Origin: Conchocele bisecta
Lineage: Eukaryota > Mollusca > Bivalvia > Lucinida > Thyasiridae
Length of the DNA: 64,000 nt
NCBI GenBank assembly: GCA_029237695.1
Contig: CM055265.1
Coordinates: 215,652,506 to 215,716,505 of the forward strand
Reading direction: 5' to 3'
Numbering within the stretch: position 1 is the first letter of the stretch; every line of letters begins with the position of its first letter. Both the position numbers and the translations under genes were made by a program. The notes below the pieces were generated by a model. The model made no database searches. It saw nothing but the letters and a program-made list of their open reading frames with translations, and was not told the DNA's origin. Positions 44,401 to 55,381 of this stretch are shown here, piece by piece.

Positions 44401-47400
44401 TGAAATTACTCCAATCATATTTGATGGAGTTCCATTCGTTATCGTTGGAAAGCAGTTGCGTGAATGCTGTTGTGGGCCCGATAGGAATCGGGCAAGGAAA
44501 TCTATACTTTCACGAAGGAAGAAGGTATTACTATGCTACATGTACATTGTATAAACATGATGAAGGGTTTGGCACTCAGATACTTGTAAAGTGTATGTGA
44601 GAGTTCGATCAGGTTATGTAATCCACCGAATTAAGTTAAACTCAAAACTGTTACACCACCTGGTCTAGTACTCTGATATATTGTTTTGTCTGCAAGAATT
44701 AGAACCAACTTGAAACAATCCAATCCAATCTTCTTCATTAATGTAATGTACATGGTGTACAAGAATATCTTATTTAAGCGATGACATACATGTACACCGA
44801 AAGATGGCTGAGTGCCTCTGTGGCTGAGTGGCCGTTGCCTTGCACCAGTCGAGATTGCAAACTTTGTCGGTTATGAAGTTAAATTGTTCGGTGGTGGTAC
44901 CCATGTGCCTCTCAGTGTTAGAAATGACATTAAAACACCAGCAATTTTGTGTATATTCTCAAACACATAATGAATAACTGCCAATTAATTAGCATTATCA
45001 CTAAAAGTTAACCCATAATACATGTTGGAAGTTATTTGACTGTGATGTTAAGGTATCATGTACTTGAGCAGAATATAGTTTTAACATTAGTGGCATGAAA
45101 TATTTTTCCAGGCGGAGCATGCTTATCATGAAAAAGGCCGGATGATTTTGAAGACGACAAAGAAAAGAATGAATCCTGCTGCCATTCACCTTCAATACAT
45201 ACTCCGTTTTCCTGACTACAAGGTAATATGATGTCCCATTGTATTTTTATAAATGAACCATAATTCACGACATATTTATCTGGTAGATGTGTTCAGTGGT
45301 CTACAAGGATAGCTTAATTTTGTACTGCTGGATAGGATGTGAAAATTGTAAACTTATGTTACTAGGTGTTTGTATATTTTATTCTCAAAGTGTATCTTGG
45401 CCCATCAGCTTATAACTCGTAAACAGTTCCCTGCAAAAATTTGTGAGAAAGTGTACCAGTTACTTTTGCCATAAAAAGTGCTCTAAGGGGCATCTGGTGT
45501 CATCTTCCACCACTGAAACTGGTTGCCTATAATGTGCTGACAAATCGCGTTAAACCAGAAAACAAACTACATCAGAAGATAGATACAAAGAAACTTTCAA
45601 TGAATTTTCTTACAGGTATTGTCCAATTCTGATTATCAGAAGAGGAAGAAGGTGTTGGAACTGCGGAATATGCTCGAAAACCATGCAGCAGTCCAAATTG
45701 AGTATCTTGTGTATTTGTCCTTCCCTGCTGATACAGATCATAAAAACCACATGACGAATGAGGTACATGCCAGTAACATGTATAATATCCCCTCACCTTG
45801 TTTGTAAGGCAAAACATGTTCAAATATTTATTTTTTTCCTATTTTTGAAATTTTTTCACAATTTTTGTTTCCCAATTTTGTTCACAATATTTATTTATTT
45901 TTCCAAATTCTTTTTCACAATTTTAAAAAAAAATTAAAAATTCTCGAAACAAACAAATTACAAAAGGCAAATGCGTTAAGTTTTTAATGTTTTCTCAATA
46001 ACTGCTTAACCACTTCACCGATTTTGATAATATTTGGCAATAGTGTATACCTGAACATACTGGAGTGTCACAGGTTCCTATGCCCAAGTTCAAGGTCACA
46101 AAATTGGACTTAGCATTTACGTTAGTATCAAGGCTGCCTGCCAGCGAGGGGATTAGCTTCGTTTAACGATGCCACTTCTTGTTGCTATTATGTTCAGCGA
46201 AGCACTACCACTACCAATGCTGTTTATCGGTGGGGTGGGCGGGGTCCATTACTGTTGTGAAGGTGCGAGTCTGACTGTATGTCCCGGTGTATACAGTGTA
46301 TACACTGAAAATAATGCTACATTTTCCCATGAGACAAAGTATAATGATTACAATAGACAGGTCAATGCAAGTCAATTCAATGAGATGTCTGCAGTCAATA
46401 ATACAGTGCCCACCAACAATATAAATTTATTACCCTTTTTGAAATGGTTAGTTTTGAAACCGAGTTTTAAAATATGAAATAAATTTAATTATCTTATAAT
46501 ATAATGCATTATGGTAATCAAACAGCAAACGAAAATTGAGTAATATTTTTCTTGCTTCTCTAAAAACATGTTGTGGCATTTAATTACAATGAAATTCCAA
46601 GACATATTTGACAGTTATATTCACCCCTAGAGTTCAGAGTTAATCATTATAACTGAAAGGAGACATTGAATTCAATAATAAAATATACTTTGGTACTAGT
46701 AATTTTTTTGTTCCAAAATTTGTAAATTTATTCTGTCAGCTATGGCAGGAGACTTCAGTACATCATTGTCTGTTTCAGCTCGGAACTGTAACGCAGGGAG
46801 TTGACAAGTGGGTGATTTCAAAAATCAGTTCTCTTGTTGCTGATGGAGTCAGGAGTGTGGCAGAAATGAGTCGCCACATACAAATCTTCTCTCGCCAGAA
46901 CTTCCCTCTGGCTCCGTACATCAGCAACAGATTTTATCCTTCCCACAAGGATATTAGAAATCACATGTCCAAGGCCTTGAACATCGATAGGTATGATTTG
47001 TTATAATATCAGAGCTCCAGTTAAGGTGCGTAATTTGACCAACTTGGGGTGAAAGTTTGTTATTTCTTCATAAAAAATAGCAAGTTCTGAGTCCTTTAGA
47101 ATCGTCTCATTGAGACTATTCTAAAGCACTCCCAACTTGCCATTTGTGATGGAGAAATTTACCTCCAAATTACGCACCTTAACTGGAGCTCTGAATATAC
47201 TACACAGCATGACTAACCAATTTAGTTTGCATTGAACAAGAGTATGTCTATTTTGGTTGAAATAAAGACGCGTTAGGGATTTGAAAACAGTTTGTACTAA
47301 GCGAGAATTTGTACTATTAAAGCAAGTTTGTACTAGAGAGAGTGTACTAACCGGAGTGTGTGCGCTTGTGCACTGTTGAAGGCTCTGCGGCTACCGTTGT

Positions 47401-48511
47401 ACGCGTGCCATACTTGTTATGGTCGTAAATCTTACTGTTGTGTTCATCGGGCTCTTCGGTCTTCATAAGAGATATTACTCTCTATTTTACTGTAATCTTT
47501 TTCAGATTCAGCTATGAAGACCAGGATAATCTTGTGCAGCTTTTTAATAATTGGAAGCAGCAAAGACCTGATGACCACATTTGCTTTATACCCAGGTGTG
47601 TTTTTCTTTTTGTATGTCGTTAAAATGTGTTAATCCCTATTATGTCATCATGTTCAAGGTTACCAGCACTATAAATAGATTTGTTTTAGTAATTTGGGCT
47701 ATAATTTTGTTACCAGCACTCGAAGGGTGTATAATGCCACCATTGATGTTCTCTTGTTAGCCAATTTATCCATCTTGCATGTGCGCGTCATATATATACT
47801 TATATTGGATTAAATTATGTTGGAAAATAGCTCATGTAGGTACATGTAATGTTTGTTTGTTTATGGTAACTGACTGTAAATAAAACTAATAATACAATGT
47901 TATGCGATGTTTATGAAACTTGGTCAAATGTCTGTGTTAACTACATGTGCAGGAATGATGTGGCTTGTGGATTGAAAACAGAAAATTTAGAGCAATTTAT
48001 AGATTTGTTAAAGGTTACCCACTTTGTAAAATATTATATGAATGTGATTGTTTTATATTCTTCCACAAAAATGGAACAGTCAAATGTCCATTCTGTTATA
48101 CTGTGCAATTTGTTATTTCAAGTGTCATCAATTATCGTATGGGTCAATTATAAAATTAATTTTCCGTCCATGCAAAGGTGAAGACAATGAGGAAGAGGCA
48201 TCCATGGACAAATTTCTGTTTGTTCACCAGAACCAGTATCAGCAGCATCTACTTGCCAAGTACGGTAATGAGATCTGCTTACTGGATGCAACCTACAACA
48301 CATCCAAGTTTGATGTGCCATTGTTCTTTGTGTGTGTCAACACAAACATGGGGTTCTCGGTGGTTGGGTCCTTCATCACGTTCAATGAAGCAGCCCATAA
48401 CATCAAACGTGGTCTTCAGGTCCTGCACTCGTGGAATCCTGACTGGAAACCCGCCTTCTTCATGACACTACGATCGAAGAGAAATTGAAGCAATTGAAGA
48501 GGTGTTTTCAG
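44401..48511 (+). CDS. CARF-like N-terminus plus MULE-type transposase domain, multi-exon host gene
   Basis: The supported exons keep phase. Exon 44,401-44,524 has DGVPFVIVGKQLRECCCGPD. Exon 45,112-45,222 has MNPAAIHLQYILRFPDYK. Exon 45,616-45,762 has VLSNSDYQKRKKVLELRN. Exon 46,779-46,990 has LGTVTQGVDKWVISK and NRFYPSHKDIRNHM. Exon 47,506-47,595 has FSYEDQDNLVQLFNNW, and exon 48,178-48,511 follows. All have AG/GT borders. The first five resemble the calcium-responsive transcription factor (CARF)-like region of many invertebrate proteins: a Cys motif, then a helical domain ending RFYPSxxDIRNHM. The link between 47,595 (phase 2) and 48,178 needs one more exon; 47,954-48,018 is a candidate but its donor is poor. 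The 5' end is upstream of 44,401 and was not found. Likely role: DNA-binding or transposase-derived protein; function unproven. Confidence 0.8.
44812..44945 (+). mobile_element. tRNA-derived SINE (Ser/Leu-tRNA-like head)
   Basis: GTGCCTCTGTGGCTGAGTGG gives an A box and CAGTCGAGATTGCAAAC a B-box-like part. A tail follows with GTGCCTCTCAGTGTTAGAAA and TGACATTAAAACACCAGCAA. It lies in an intron of the CARF-like gene. Confidence 0.65.
46000..46165 (+). repeat. Dispersed repeat with CAAGTTCAAGGTCAC
   Basis: Contains TCAATAACTGCTTAACC, TTGATAATATTTGGCAATAG, CCCAAGTTCAAGGTCACAAA. The same order (TCAATAACTCGTAAACCG, TAATATTTGGCC, CCAAGGTCAAGGTC) recurs at 55,095-55,210. It is intronic. Confidence 0.7.
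47010..47193. mobile_element. MITE with CAGAGCTCCAG termini (184 bp)
   Basis: The terminal inverted repeats CAGAGCTCCAGTTAAGGTGC and GCACCTTAACTGGAGCTCTG are perfect for at least 28 bp each (to TAATTTG). The interior is itself a long imperfect hairpin (TTTAGAATCGTCTCA against TGAGACTATTCTAAA). The flanks read AATAT on both sides, a candidate 5-bp duplication. It lies in the intron between 46,990 and 47,506. Confidence 0.9.
48178..48511 (+). CDS. MULE transposase-domain exon with a frameshift
   Basis: The exon reads EEEASMDKFLFVHQNQYQQH, LLAKYGNEICLLDATYNTSK, FDVPLFFVCVNTNMGFSVVG and SWNPDWKPAFFMT. L-L-D-A-T-Y carries the first catalytic Asp of MULE/DDE transposases. The second Asp is expected right after F-F-M-T, but the frame there shifts and stops (48,485). 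The DNA after the shift, to the donor at 48,512, still reads as E-I-E-A-I-E-E-V-F in the other frame, so about two bases are missing near 48,470. The next exon with the third acidic residue is not seen in 48,512-49,600. Confidence 0.8.
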
Positions 48512-49590
48512 GTATAACCATGACCTTGTTGCAGTTACTTTGTAAAAAAAAATTGTGGCCTGTAATTTGAAGAATTGATTTGTACAATTTTAAAATTAAT
48601 TCCAATAATTCCTTTTATTTCTGTGTATATGCTAGCTTGCAGTTGAAGAGTATTTGCAGAAAATTTACAGATACTATTTTAAAGTGACTGTCTAGCAGAG
48701 GCTTTTCGAAATTGTTAATTTTTTTATTTATATAATGTGTGCGACTGGTCATTACAAATTAAATGCACCATTTTATTCCATTAAATTGCGTTGATTTTTA
48801 GCAGATATGCCATTATTTGTTATTTGAGACAGGGGAGATAATTTGGTAGAAAAGTACCTACCGACAATACATGTACATGCCATATGATGTTATTTATATT
48901 ATATAATTTGTTAATATTGTTTCATGGGCTAATTCTGATATTTGAAGAAAATAACTAGACATTTGTAAATATTGTAGAGCAAACATAATCCATGTTACAA
49001 AATTGAATAACTATTTTGTACTTTTCAGCTTTGTATATAGGTAAGCTGGTGAAGGTTATACACACAATTTATGTTGTACTGAAAATTAACCTGCTATTGC
49101 ATAATCATTTTCTCTCTGGTGGATTTGGTTGTAGCTGGAACGAGAATAAGGGGGACTGGAAACGAACACAACTGAGAACTACCTGTGCTAACTCAAAACC
49201 ACTTTACTAGTCTAAAACTTTATCAATATGAATGAGACATATATCAAAATAAAGATAATAAATTTGTGCATTGCATAGCGGAGATGGTTTTTCCATAATT
49301 TCTATGGTTTTGTTACATTTGTTAGATGAACATTTAAAATACTGTCAAAAATTCAACGTCTTCGTTTGCCATTTTTTCTGACAAGAAAAACATAGGAATT
49401 TTCAAACCACTTTATGGGAAATATCTACCCTGAAATGTTACATACTGTACATAATTACAAAGGTATGGCCTTATGGAATAGCGGAGGGTGATTTTTGATA
49501 TCTATTTACAACCATTTCTGAGAAATATTACTTTTTTAACCCTTACCATGCTAGATAAAAATTGTCGTCTCCTGATATTCCGTATTTTTT
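48512..49590. other. AT-rich host DNA, no supported gene
   Basis: No transposase continuation is readable. An AG-bounded 75-base frame at 49,136-49,209 (WNENKGDWKRTQLRTTCANS) is too short to assign. Confidence 0.5.
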
Positions 49591-49599
49591 ATACATCCC

Positions 49600-50205
49600 G
49601 AAATTTATTTCGGGGGCATATAGTCGCCATCCTGTCTGTCCGTCCGTCTGTCTGTCTGTGCGTCCGTCTGTCCGAACCGTTTCTGTGTGATAACTTGAGT
49701 TCTGTATGTCCGATCTTAATGAAACTTCGCATGGGCATTCATATAAATTGGGGGAAGACACCTATTGAATATGGGCTTCATCCGCCCAAGGTCAAGGTCA
49801 CCGTTGCTAAAAATAGATTGAATATAAATACTTTGTTTCCGTGCGATAACTGGAATTCTGTATGTCCGATGTTAATGAAAGTTCGCATGGGCATTGATAT
49901 CAATTGGGGGAAGACACCTATTGAATATGGGCTTCATCCGCCAGAGGTCAAGGTGACTGTTGCTAAAAATAGATTGAATATAAATAATTTGTTTCCGTGC
50001 GATAACTCGAGTTCTGTATGTCCGATCTTGATGAAACTTCACAGGTACATTGATATCAACCGGGGTAAGACACTTATTGAAAGTGGGCTTTGCCCGGTCA
50101 ATGTCACCGTTGCTTAAAATAGATTGACTGTAGATACTTTGTTTCGGACAGCATTTGTTTCCGGCAGTATTACATAGGGGTGCATCCATCAGTTTTACTG
50201 ATTCC
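49600..50205 (+). repeat. Dispersed repeat, GGGGGCATATAG family, with three tandem units of about 154 bp
   Basis: It starts at CCCGAAATTTATTTCGGG (palindromic), GGGGGCATATAGTCGCC and a CCGTCCGTCTGTCTG tract. Three units then repeat TTCTGTATGTCCGAT, CTTCGCATGGGCATT, GGGGGAAGACACCTATTGAA and TCCGCC-AGGTCAAGGT, ending AGGGGTGCATCCATCAGTTT. The 209-aa frame is produced by the units having a length compatible with one frame. Confidence 0.85.
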
Positions 50206-50317
50206 TTGTTTTCTTATTTCTCACCAAAACATGATTCAACAGGTAATTGTTTCCCGCGGACTCCGTCGGGGGATACTATGGATTTGACAGCGCGCCGCGT
50301 CCGCGTCCGCCGCAGAC

Positions 50318-50935
50318 ACTTCTTGTCCGGAGCATAACTCGAACACCCTTTGGAATATTTTCATGAAACTTCACACATGCATAGACCACGACCCGAAGGT
50401 GTGTCGCGCACAAGAATGACAACTCTTGCATAGCTAATTTTTGAGTTATCTCCCTTTTTTGTTTCTCGCACTGATTTCGTGTCCGGAGCATAACTCCACC
50501 ACCCTTTCGAATATTTTCATGAACTTCACACATGCATAGACCACGACCCGAAGGTGTGTCGCGCACAAGAATGACAACTCTTGCATAGCTAATTTTTTAG
50601 TTATCTCCCTTTTTTGTTTCGCGCACTGATTGACCATAACTCGACCACCCTTTGGAATATTTTTATGAAACTTAACACATTCAATTAGACCACGAACCGA
50701 AGGTGTGTCGTGCACAAGAATGACAACTCTTGCATAGCTAATTTTTTAGTTATCTCCCTTTTTTGTTTTCGCTCACTGATTTCCTGTGCGGAGCATAACT
50801 CGACCACCCTTTGGAATATTTTCATGAAACTTCACACATGCATAGACCACGACCCGGAGGTGTGTCGCGCACAAGAATGACAACTCTTGCGTAGCTAATT
50901 TTTCAGTTATCTCCCTTTTTTGTTTTGCACACTCT
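50318..50935 (+). repeat. Tandem repeat, about 152 bp, four units
   Basis: Unit phrases: TGTCCGGAGCATAACTCGA, CACCCTTTGGAATATTTTCA, TGAAACTTCACACATGCATA, ACCACGACCCGAAGGTGTGT and AGTTATCTCCCTTTTTTGTT. Unit anchors are near 50,331, 50,481, 50,633 and 50,792. The same family reappears at 51,955-52,070 and 52,540-52,850. Confidence 0.9.
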
Positions 50936-51099
50936 ACAAACTGGACAATAATGCATGAAGACCTGTTTTCTCGTCTGCTCTGTATACCTTTTTCTCGTGC
51001 GCTCTGTACACCTTACCTGTAGAGAGAACAATAGAAACTGGGAGAACCATGTGCTAAGCATGGGCTAGCATGTGCAGATGTCCAGTGCTTGACCACTGC

Positions 51100-51790
51100 T
51101 GACCAGGTAATTTATACAGGTAAATCACTACATTGGGTACTGTGTTGAAAATATTGTGGCATTATGTGGACCTCTGCAGATATATGTAGATAAATATAAG
51201 ACTATTAAAAAAAAATCTGGTCTCCAATAGCAAGCATTATTATTTTTAAACTTTTTTGTCATTTTTTTTTTTTTCATTATTTTTTTTCATTTTTTTTTTT
51301 TTCAAATTATTTTTCAATTTGACTGGAAAAAAAATCTGGGCTCCAGTAGCAAGCATTATTATTTTTAAACTTTTTTTTTCCATCATTTTTTTTTTTTCAT
51401 TTTTTTTTTTCAAATTATTTTTCACTTACAGGTAATTTATACAGGTAAATGATTATATTACATTTCCGTAAACTGTGTTGAAAATATTGTGGCAATATGT
51501 GGACCTGTGCATATATGATATGTAGATAAATATAGGACTATTAAAAACTTTCTGGGCTCCATTAGGGAGCATTATTTATTTTTTTTTTTTTTAATTTAAT
51601 TTTTTTTTTACATTCTTTTTAAATTTTGTAACTGACCACTAACTTATTACAGGTAATTTATACAGGTACATTATTACATTATTATTTTTAATCTTTTTTC
51701 CATTTTTTTTTTTTCATTTTTTTTTTTCAAATTCTTTTTCAATTTTTGTCTAGTAGCATAAGGTCGTAAGTGCTATATACAGATTATTAT
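51100..51790 (+). repeat. T-rich low-complexity repeats with AGGTAATTTATACAGGTAAA
   Basis: Three to four units combine ACAGGTAATTTATACAGGTA, TGTGTTGAAAATATTGTGGC, AGATAAATATA-GACTATTAA, CTCCA-TAG-AAGCATTATT and long T runs with CATTTTTTTTTTTTC. Units lie near 51,110-51,300, 51,300-51,430, 51,430-51,650 and 51,650-51,760. Confidence 0.8.
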
Positions 51791-51802
51791 CATATAATAA
51801 AA

Positions 51803-51866
51803 CAATTATTGACTAGTGAGCCATAGAATATAATCTGATATTCTATGGCTCACTAGTCAATAATTG
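51803..51866. repeat. Perfect 29-bp inverted repeat with 6-base loop
   Basis: The arm CAATTATTGACTAGTGAGCC plus ATAGAATAT is matched base for base by ATATTCTAT plus GGCTCACTAGTCAATAATTG across AATCTG. The perfect match implies a young or actively maintained hairpin. Confidence 0.95.
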
Positions 51867-51954
51867 TATAATATGTTCGGGCCAGTGAAAATTGCTTTCG
51901 GGCCCAGGCTCGAAGTCAAGGCGGGACAAGGCGAGGCATTTGATTCCGCGGAAT

Positions 51955-52070
51955 TCTTGTTTACTTATCTCCCTTTGTTGTTTCGTGCTCTGATTTTGTA
52001 TCCAGAGCATAACTCGAACACCCTTTGGAATATTTTTATGGCCCACCACGATAGTGGAGGGGGCATTTAG
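51955..52070 (+). repeat. Single copy of the 152-bp family, joined to a GGGGGCAT-type repeat
   Basis: TTACTTATCTCCCTTTGTTG and AGCATAACTCGAACACCCTT, then GCCCACCACGATAGTGGAGG and GGGCATTTAGTGTTACCC. The fusion point is near 52,038. Confidence 0.75.
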
Positions 52071-52071
52071 T

Positions 52072-52540
52072 GTTACCCTTGTCCGTCCGTCCGTACACAC
52101 GAATGGGTACTTGTAAGCGTACGGGGATCTTATTGGGTAGGGTTAGGATAGTGTTGGGTAGTCTTGTTGGGTATTTTTATAGAGTAAAAACCCAAGAAGT
52201 ATTTATTCGTAGGAACGTGCGTCCCGTCCTCCCGTCGTCCTGTCCGTCCGTCCGTCCGTCACAAAACTTTTAACACTCTGGTAAATGTCTCATAATTTCT
52301 TCATCCTTCGACCGATCTCCTTCATATTTCATATACACATTGCTCTAATGGTCCTCTACCGCCCTGTGCCAAATCCACGTTCGTCCTGTCCCCGCCAAGC
52401 CCAGGGTTAAGATCACATACTTAGTGTTTCAAAAACTTTAACGCTCCGGTAAAAGAAAATTTTGATTTGGAATTTGGCCTCATTTATTATCAAAGCGATA
52501 TGTGGGACATCCGTGTTCTATGTACACATTTTCTAGTTTA
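52072..52540 (+). repeat. Dispersed repeat starting CCGTCCGTCC
   Basis: Two CCGTCCGTCC tracts (52,082 and 52,246) start similar segments. The second continues TTTAACACTCTGGTAAATGT and CTTCATCCTTCGACCGATC. No gene. Confidence 0.6.
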
Positions 52541-52850
52541 TTAAACTTCACACATGCATAGAAGACGACCCAAAGGTGTGTCGCACGTAAGAATGACAAC
52601 TCTTGCGTCGTTAATTTCTTAGTTATCTCCCTTTGTTTTTTCGTGCACTGATTTCGTGTCCGGAGCATAACTCGAACACCCTTTGGAATATGTTCATCAA
52701 ACTTCACACATGCATAGACCACGACCCTAAAGGTGTGTCACGCAAGAATGACAACTCTTGCATCACTAATTTTTTAGTTATCTCCCTTTGTCTGTCACTG
52801 ATTTTGTGTCCGGAGTATAACTCGAACACCCTTTTTTCAAAGTACTTGTG
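52540..52850 (+). repeat. Two further units of the 152-bp family
   Basis: TAAACTTCACACATGCATAG occurs near 52,540 and again as CAAACTTCACACATGCATAG near 52,698, with AGTTATCTCCCTTTG after each. Confidence 0.85.
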
Positions 52851-53399
52851 TATCTGGGGAGGGGGATACACATGCGCTTGTCGACAAGCGTCCATTTCTA
52901 GTTTTAGAAAGCGTTATATTTAGCCCTCAAGTGTGGGAATATGCCTTTAAGGTAGGTATATTATTTTTGTAGCAAAGCAAATAATACCAAGTGCATGTAT
53001 CATTGTATTTCTTGTACTTGACAGCGACACTTGAAATTGTATATTTTATTTATACTCCTTGCAACAAATTCAGGAGGTGTGTACTGGAATCAGCTTGTCC
53101 ATTCGTCTTTACGCCCATGGAATGGATGCAGATTTGTCCAAGGTTTTATATCTTAATTTTCGGCTAAATTTGGTTGTATCTCCTTACCTGGTAAGGGGAT
53201 TTTGAAATGGCTTGGCACAAATGTTCACCATACCCTGTTAATGAGTCCCAAAATGATCATAGCTGTTTATATGATGTTAAACACTAAAATTACTGATGTA
53301 CAAGTTGATCTTGAAATACACTGGCCACACATGCAATAGGCTCCATTTTGTTGTGTAGTGGTTGGTGGTTGGTCGGGCGAACGTGACGGCGTAAATTAA
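52851..53399. other. Host DNA, no supported gene
   Basis: A diverged repeat-like segment (53,050-53,330) with ACTCCTTGCAACAAATTCAGG and a GTAAGGGGATTTTGAAATGG phrase. No exon is recognised. Confidence 0.45.
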
Positions 53400-53409
53400 C
53401 GGTAACGAT

Positions 53410-53785
53410 TTCGCCTTATAGGAATCATGATTTGCCTGGTTTGGCCTTCAGGTATGTTTATATCTTTGGCTCTTGTTACCTGGGTTGAATTGGGTTATTG
53501 CCCATTATAAAAGTAGTGAGATTATTACTGATCCTACTGCTTTTGGGAGGGGACCAAGTGATTCTGGTGTGGCGAGGACCTGTCATCAGATCAGGATTAT
53601 TCTGATTTCAGGGCTGAATATATAGCTTTTTTATTGTAAATATTCAGTTCTGATTTTGGGATTTTCCCCCCATTTGTACATGTACTTGAACATGTACATG
53701 TACTTGTACATGTAATATATGGGATTTAGTACTAAACCCATTGGCCCGGCCTTAAATGACCTTAGCCGTTAAACACCAATAAACA
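53410..53785 (+). mobile_element. SINE-like dispersed repeat ending AAACACCAATAAACAAACAA
   Basis: Phrases: GATTTGCCTGGTTTGGCC, GTTGAATTGGGTTATTGCCC, GATTATTACTGATCCTACTG, GTGTGGCGAGGACC, TCAGGATTATTCTGATTTCA, GGGCTGAATATATA and CGGCCTTAAATGACCTTAGC. Partial copies lie at 53,985-54,210, 54,800-55,070, 57,036-57,491, 57,715-57,940 and 62,015-62,125. The A-rich AAACAAACAAA end is SINE-like. Confidence 0.8.
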
Positions 53786-53854
53786 AACAAAAAAGTATGT
53801 CTGCCCATGCTTATGAAATTTTCTGAGCTTTTTCTTATGCTCGAAATCAGGAAG

Positions 53855-53894
53855 TTTGATTGGTCAAGGCTGTGCTGCGTCTTGACCAATCAAA
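53855..53894. repeat. Hairpin with 14-bp perfect arms
   Basis: TTTGATTGGTCAAG and CTTGACCAATCAAA flank a 12-base loop. The arms contain ATTGGTCAAG/CTTGACCAAT on both strands. Confidence 0.9.
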
Positions 53895-53984
53895 TTTTCG
53901 TCAACTTGTGGCGTTGTTTACAAAAAAGACCGCTGAACTTTGCCACATCCATTTCTCAAAATGCGAAAAAAGACGATATTAGAT

Positions 53985-54210
53985 TATATCTCAAATACAG
54001 GCCCAATTATATTGTGGTATGGACCTGGCACCAGGTCAGGTTATTCTAATTTCAGAGCTGAATATATTTTTTCTCAATGTAAATATTCCGTTCTGTTTTT
54101 GTTTTTTTTCCCCCCAATGCAGCAGGTTAAAACGGGATTGAACTCGTTTGCCCGGCATTACATGGCCTTGGCTGTTGATAGGCCGTTAAACACAAATAAA
54201 CAAACTTATA
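53985..54210 (+). mobile_element. Partial copy of the AAACAAACAAA-tailed SINE
   Basis: ATATTGTGGTATGGACCTGG, CACCAGGTCAGGTTATTCTA, TTTCAGAGCTGAATATAT, AATGCAGCAGGTTAAAACGG and GCCGTTAAACACAAATAAAC. Confidence 0.75.
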
Positions 54211-54800
54211 TTTGGCGACTAGCTACTTTTGTGAGCATCGGAAAGTTTGTATTGCCATTTCATTTATTAACCCGCATAAGGCGGGAACCGAATACTGTCG
54301 TCTGCTGAATATTGTTACCCGACTGCCGTTGTTCGACACTGCTCACCGCTGTGATCAAACATACAGCATACTGTTTGACCATGGCTGTAGATAATGCTCA
54401 TTTCGGGGCCAAACCAACACCGACGTAATGCATGTGTCTAATGACGTTACTAGAACACACCAGATCAGTTCACAACTTTTGAATTTGATGCGCCTGCATC
54501 ACGCGACTTGTACTGCGGCCCTAGTATATGTATATGTAAATATGCTGTTTGAATGAAATGGGTTATCAAAGTAGCGATAGTAACTGCATATATGCTCAAA
54601 TTACACGATATCGATGGAAATGTAAAAATAACGTTTGTCCATGTCCAATTGTGGGTAAACGTTTGCACTCTGGAACTGTTTGAATCCGTGGCCTTGGGGT
54701 TCAAACAGTTCCCTCGTGCCACGGCAAACGTTTACCCACGGCTGGTCATGGTCGAACCTTATATTGTCGTCTGCTGATTATTGTTATCCCCTCGCCGATA
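54211..54800. other. Host DNA, no supported gene, one long palindrome
   Basis: AATACTGTCGTCTGCTGA (54,290) and TATATTGTCGTCTGCTGA (54,760) are repeated. No exon is seen outside the palindrome at 54,652-54,738. Confidence 0.5.
54652..54738. repeat. Two-part palindrome
   Basis: The outer arms TGGGTAAACGTTTGC and GCAAACGTTTACCCA (15 bp, perfect) enclose inner arms GGAACTGTTTGAA and TTCAAACAGTTCC (13 bp, perfect). The central loop is 15 bases. Confidence 0.95.
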
Positions 54801-55075
54801 GCCTAGAGGGGATACATCCTTAACGGAATCCCGACCAGAGACATGATTTGGCCCTCATATATGTCTTATACCCCTTACATGAGTAATATGATTATTTATA
54901 ATCCTATTACTTTTAGGGGAAGCGGCCAAGTGGCTTTGGTGTGATATTTTGTTCTGATTTTGGAATTTTCCCCCCAATGCAGCAGGTTAAAACGGGATTC
55001 AACCCGTTTGCCCGGCCTTGCATGACCTTAGTTGTTGATAGGCCATTAAACACCAACAAACAAGCATACGTACAA
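54800..55075 (+). mobile_element. Partial copy of the AAACAAACAAA-tailed SINE
   Basis: GGAATCCCGACCAGAGACAT, ATTATTTATAATCCTATTAC, GCGGCCAAGTGGCTTTGG, AATGCAGCAGGTTAAAACGG and AGGCCATTAAACACCAACAA. Confidence 0.75.
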
Positions 55076-55094
55076 GCGTACGTTAGTAACACCT

Positions 55095-55215
55095 TTCATT
55101 TTTCAATAACTCGTAAACCGCTTTTCATAATATTTGGCCACAATGTGTATCTTGGGATGGTGCATTGTTTTGCATATGACCCACGTCCGACCGGCCAAGG
55201 TCAAGGTCGCTGAGG
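55095..55215 (+). repeat. Dispersed repeat with CCAAGGTCAAGGTCGC
   Basis: The second copy of the segment seen at 46,000-46,165, ending TTGTTTATAAGGCAAAATG, a phrase also found at 45,800. Confidence 0.7.
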
Positions 55216-55381
55216 ACTTGTGTTCACCTTGTTTATAAGGCAAAATGTTATTTTTTTTAGTGATAACGATACCCTTGTTATTTTTCTCATTTCTTAAAAT
55301 AAAAAAATGAAACTAAGAAATAAACAGCAGGTGCCAAATTGTAAGGGTTGACAAAATGGAAATACAAAAATCTGCAATTTC

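Noticed and set aside
49136..49209. Possible last exon of the CARF-like gene
   Set aside because: It has an acceptor-like TAG and a stop, but no match to the expected transposase continuation.
49488..50117. 209-aa plus frame
   Set aside because: It spans three tandem units of a dispersed repeat; the peptide repeats with the DNA and starts in unrelated sequence.
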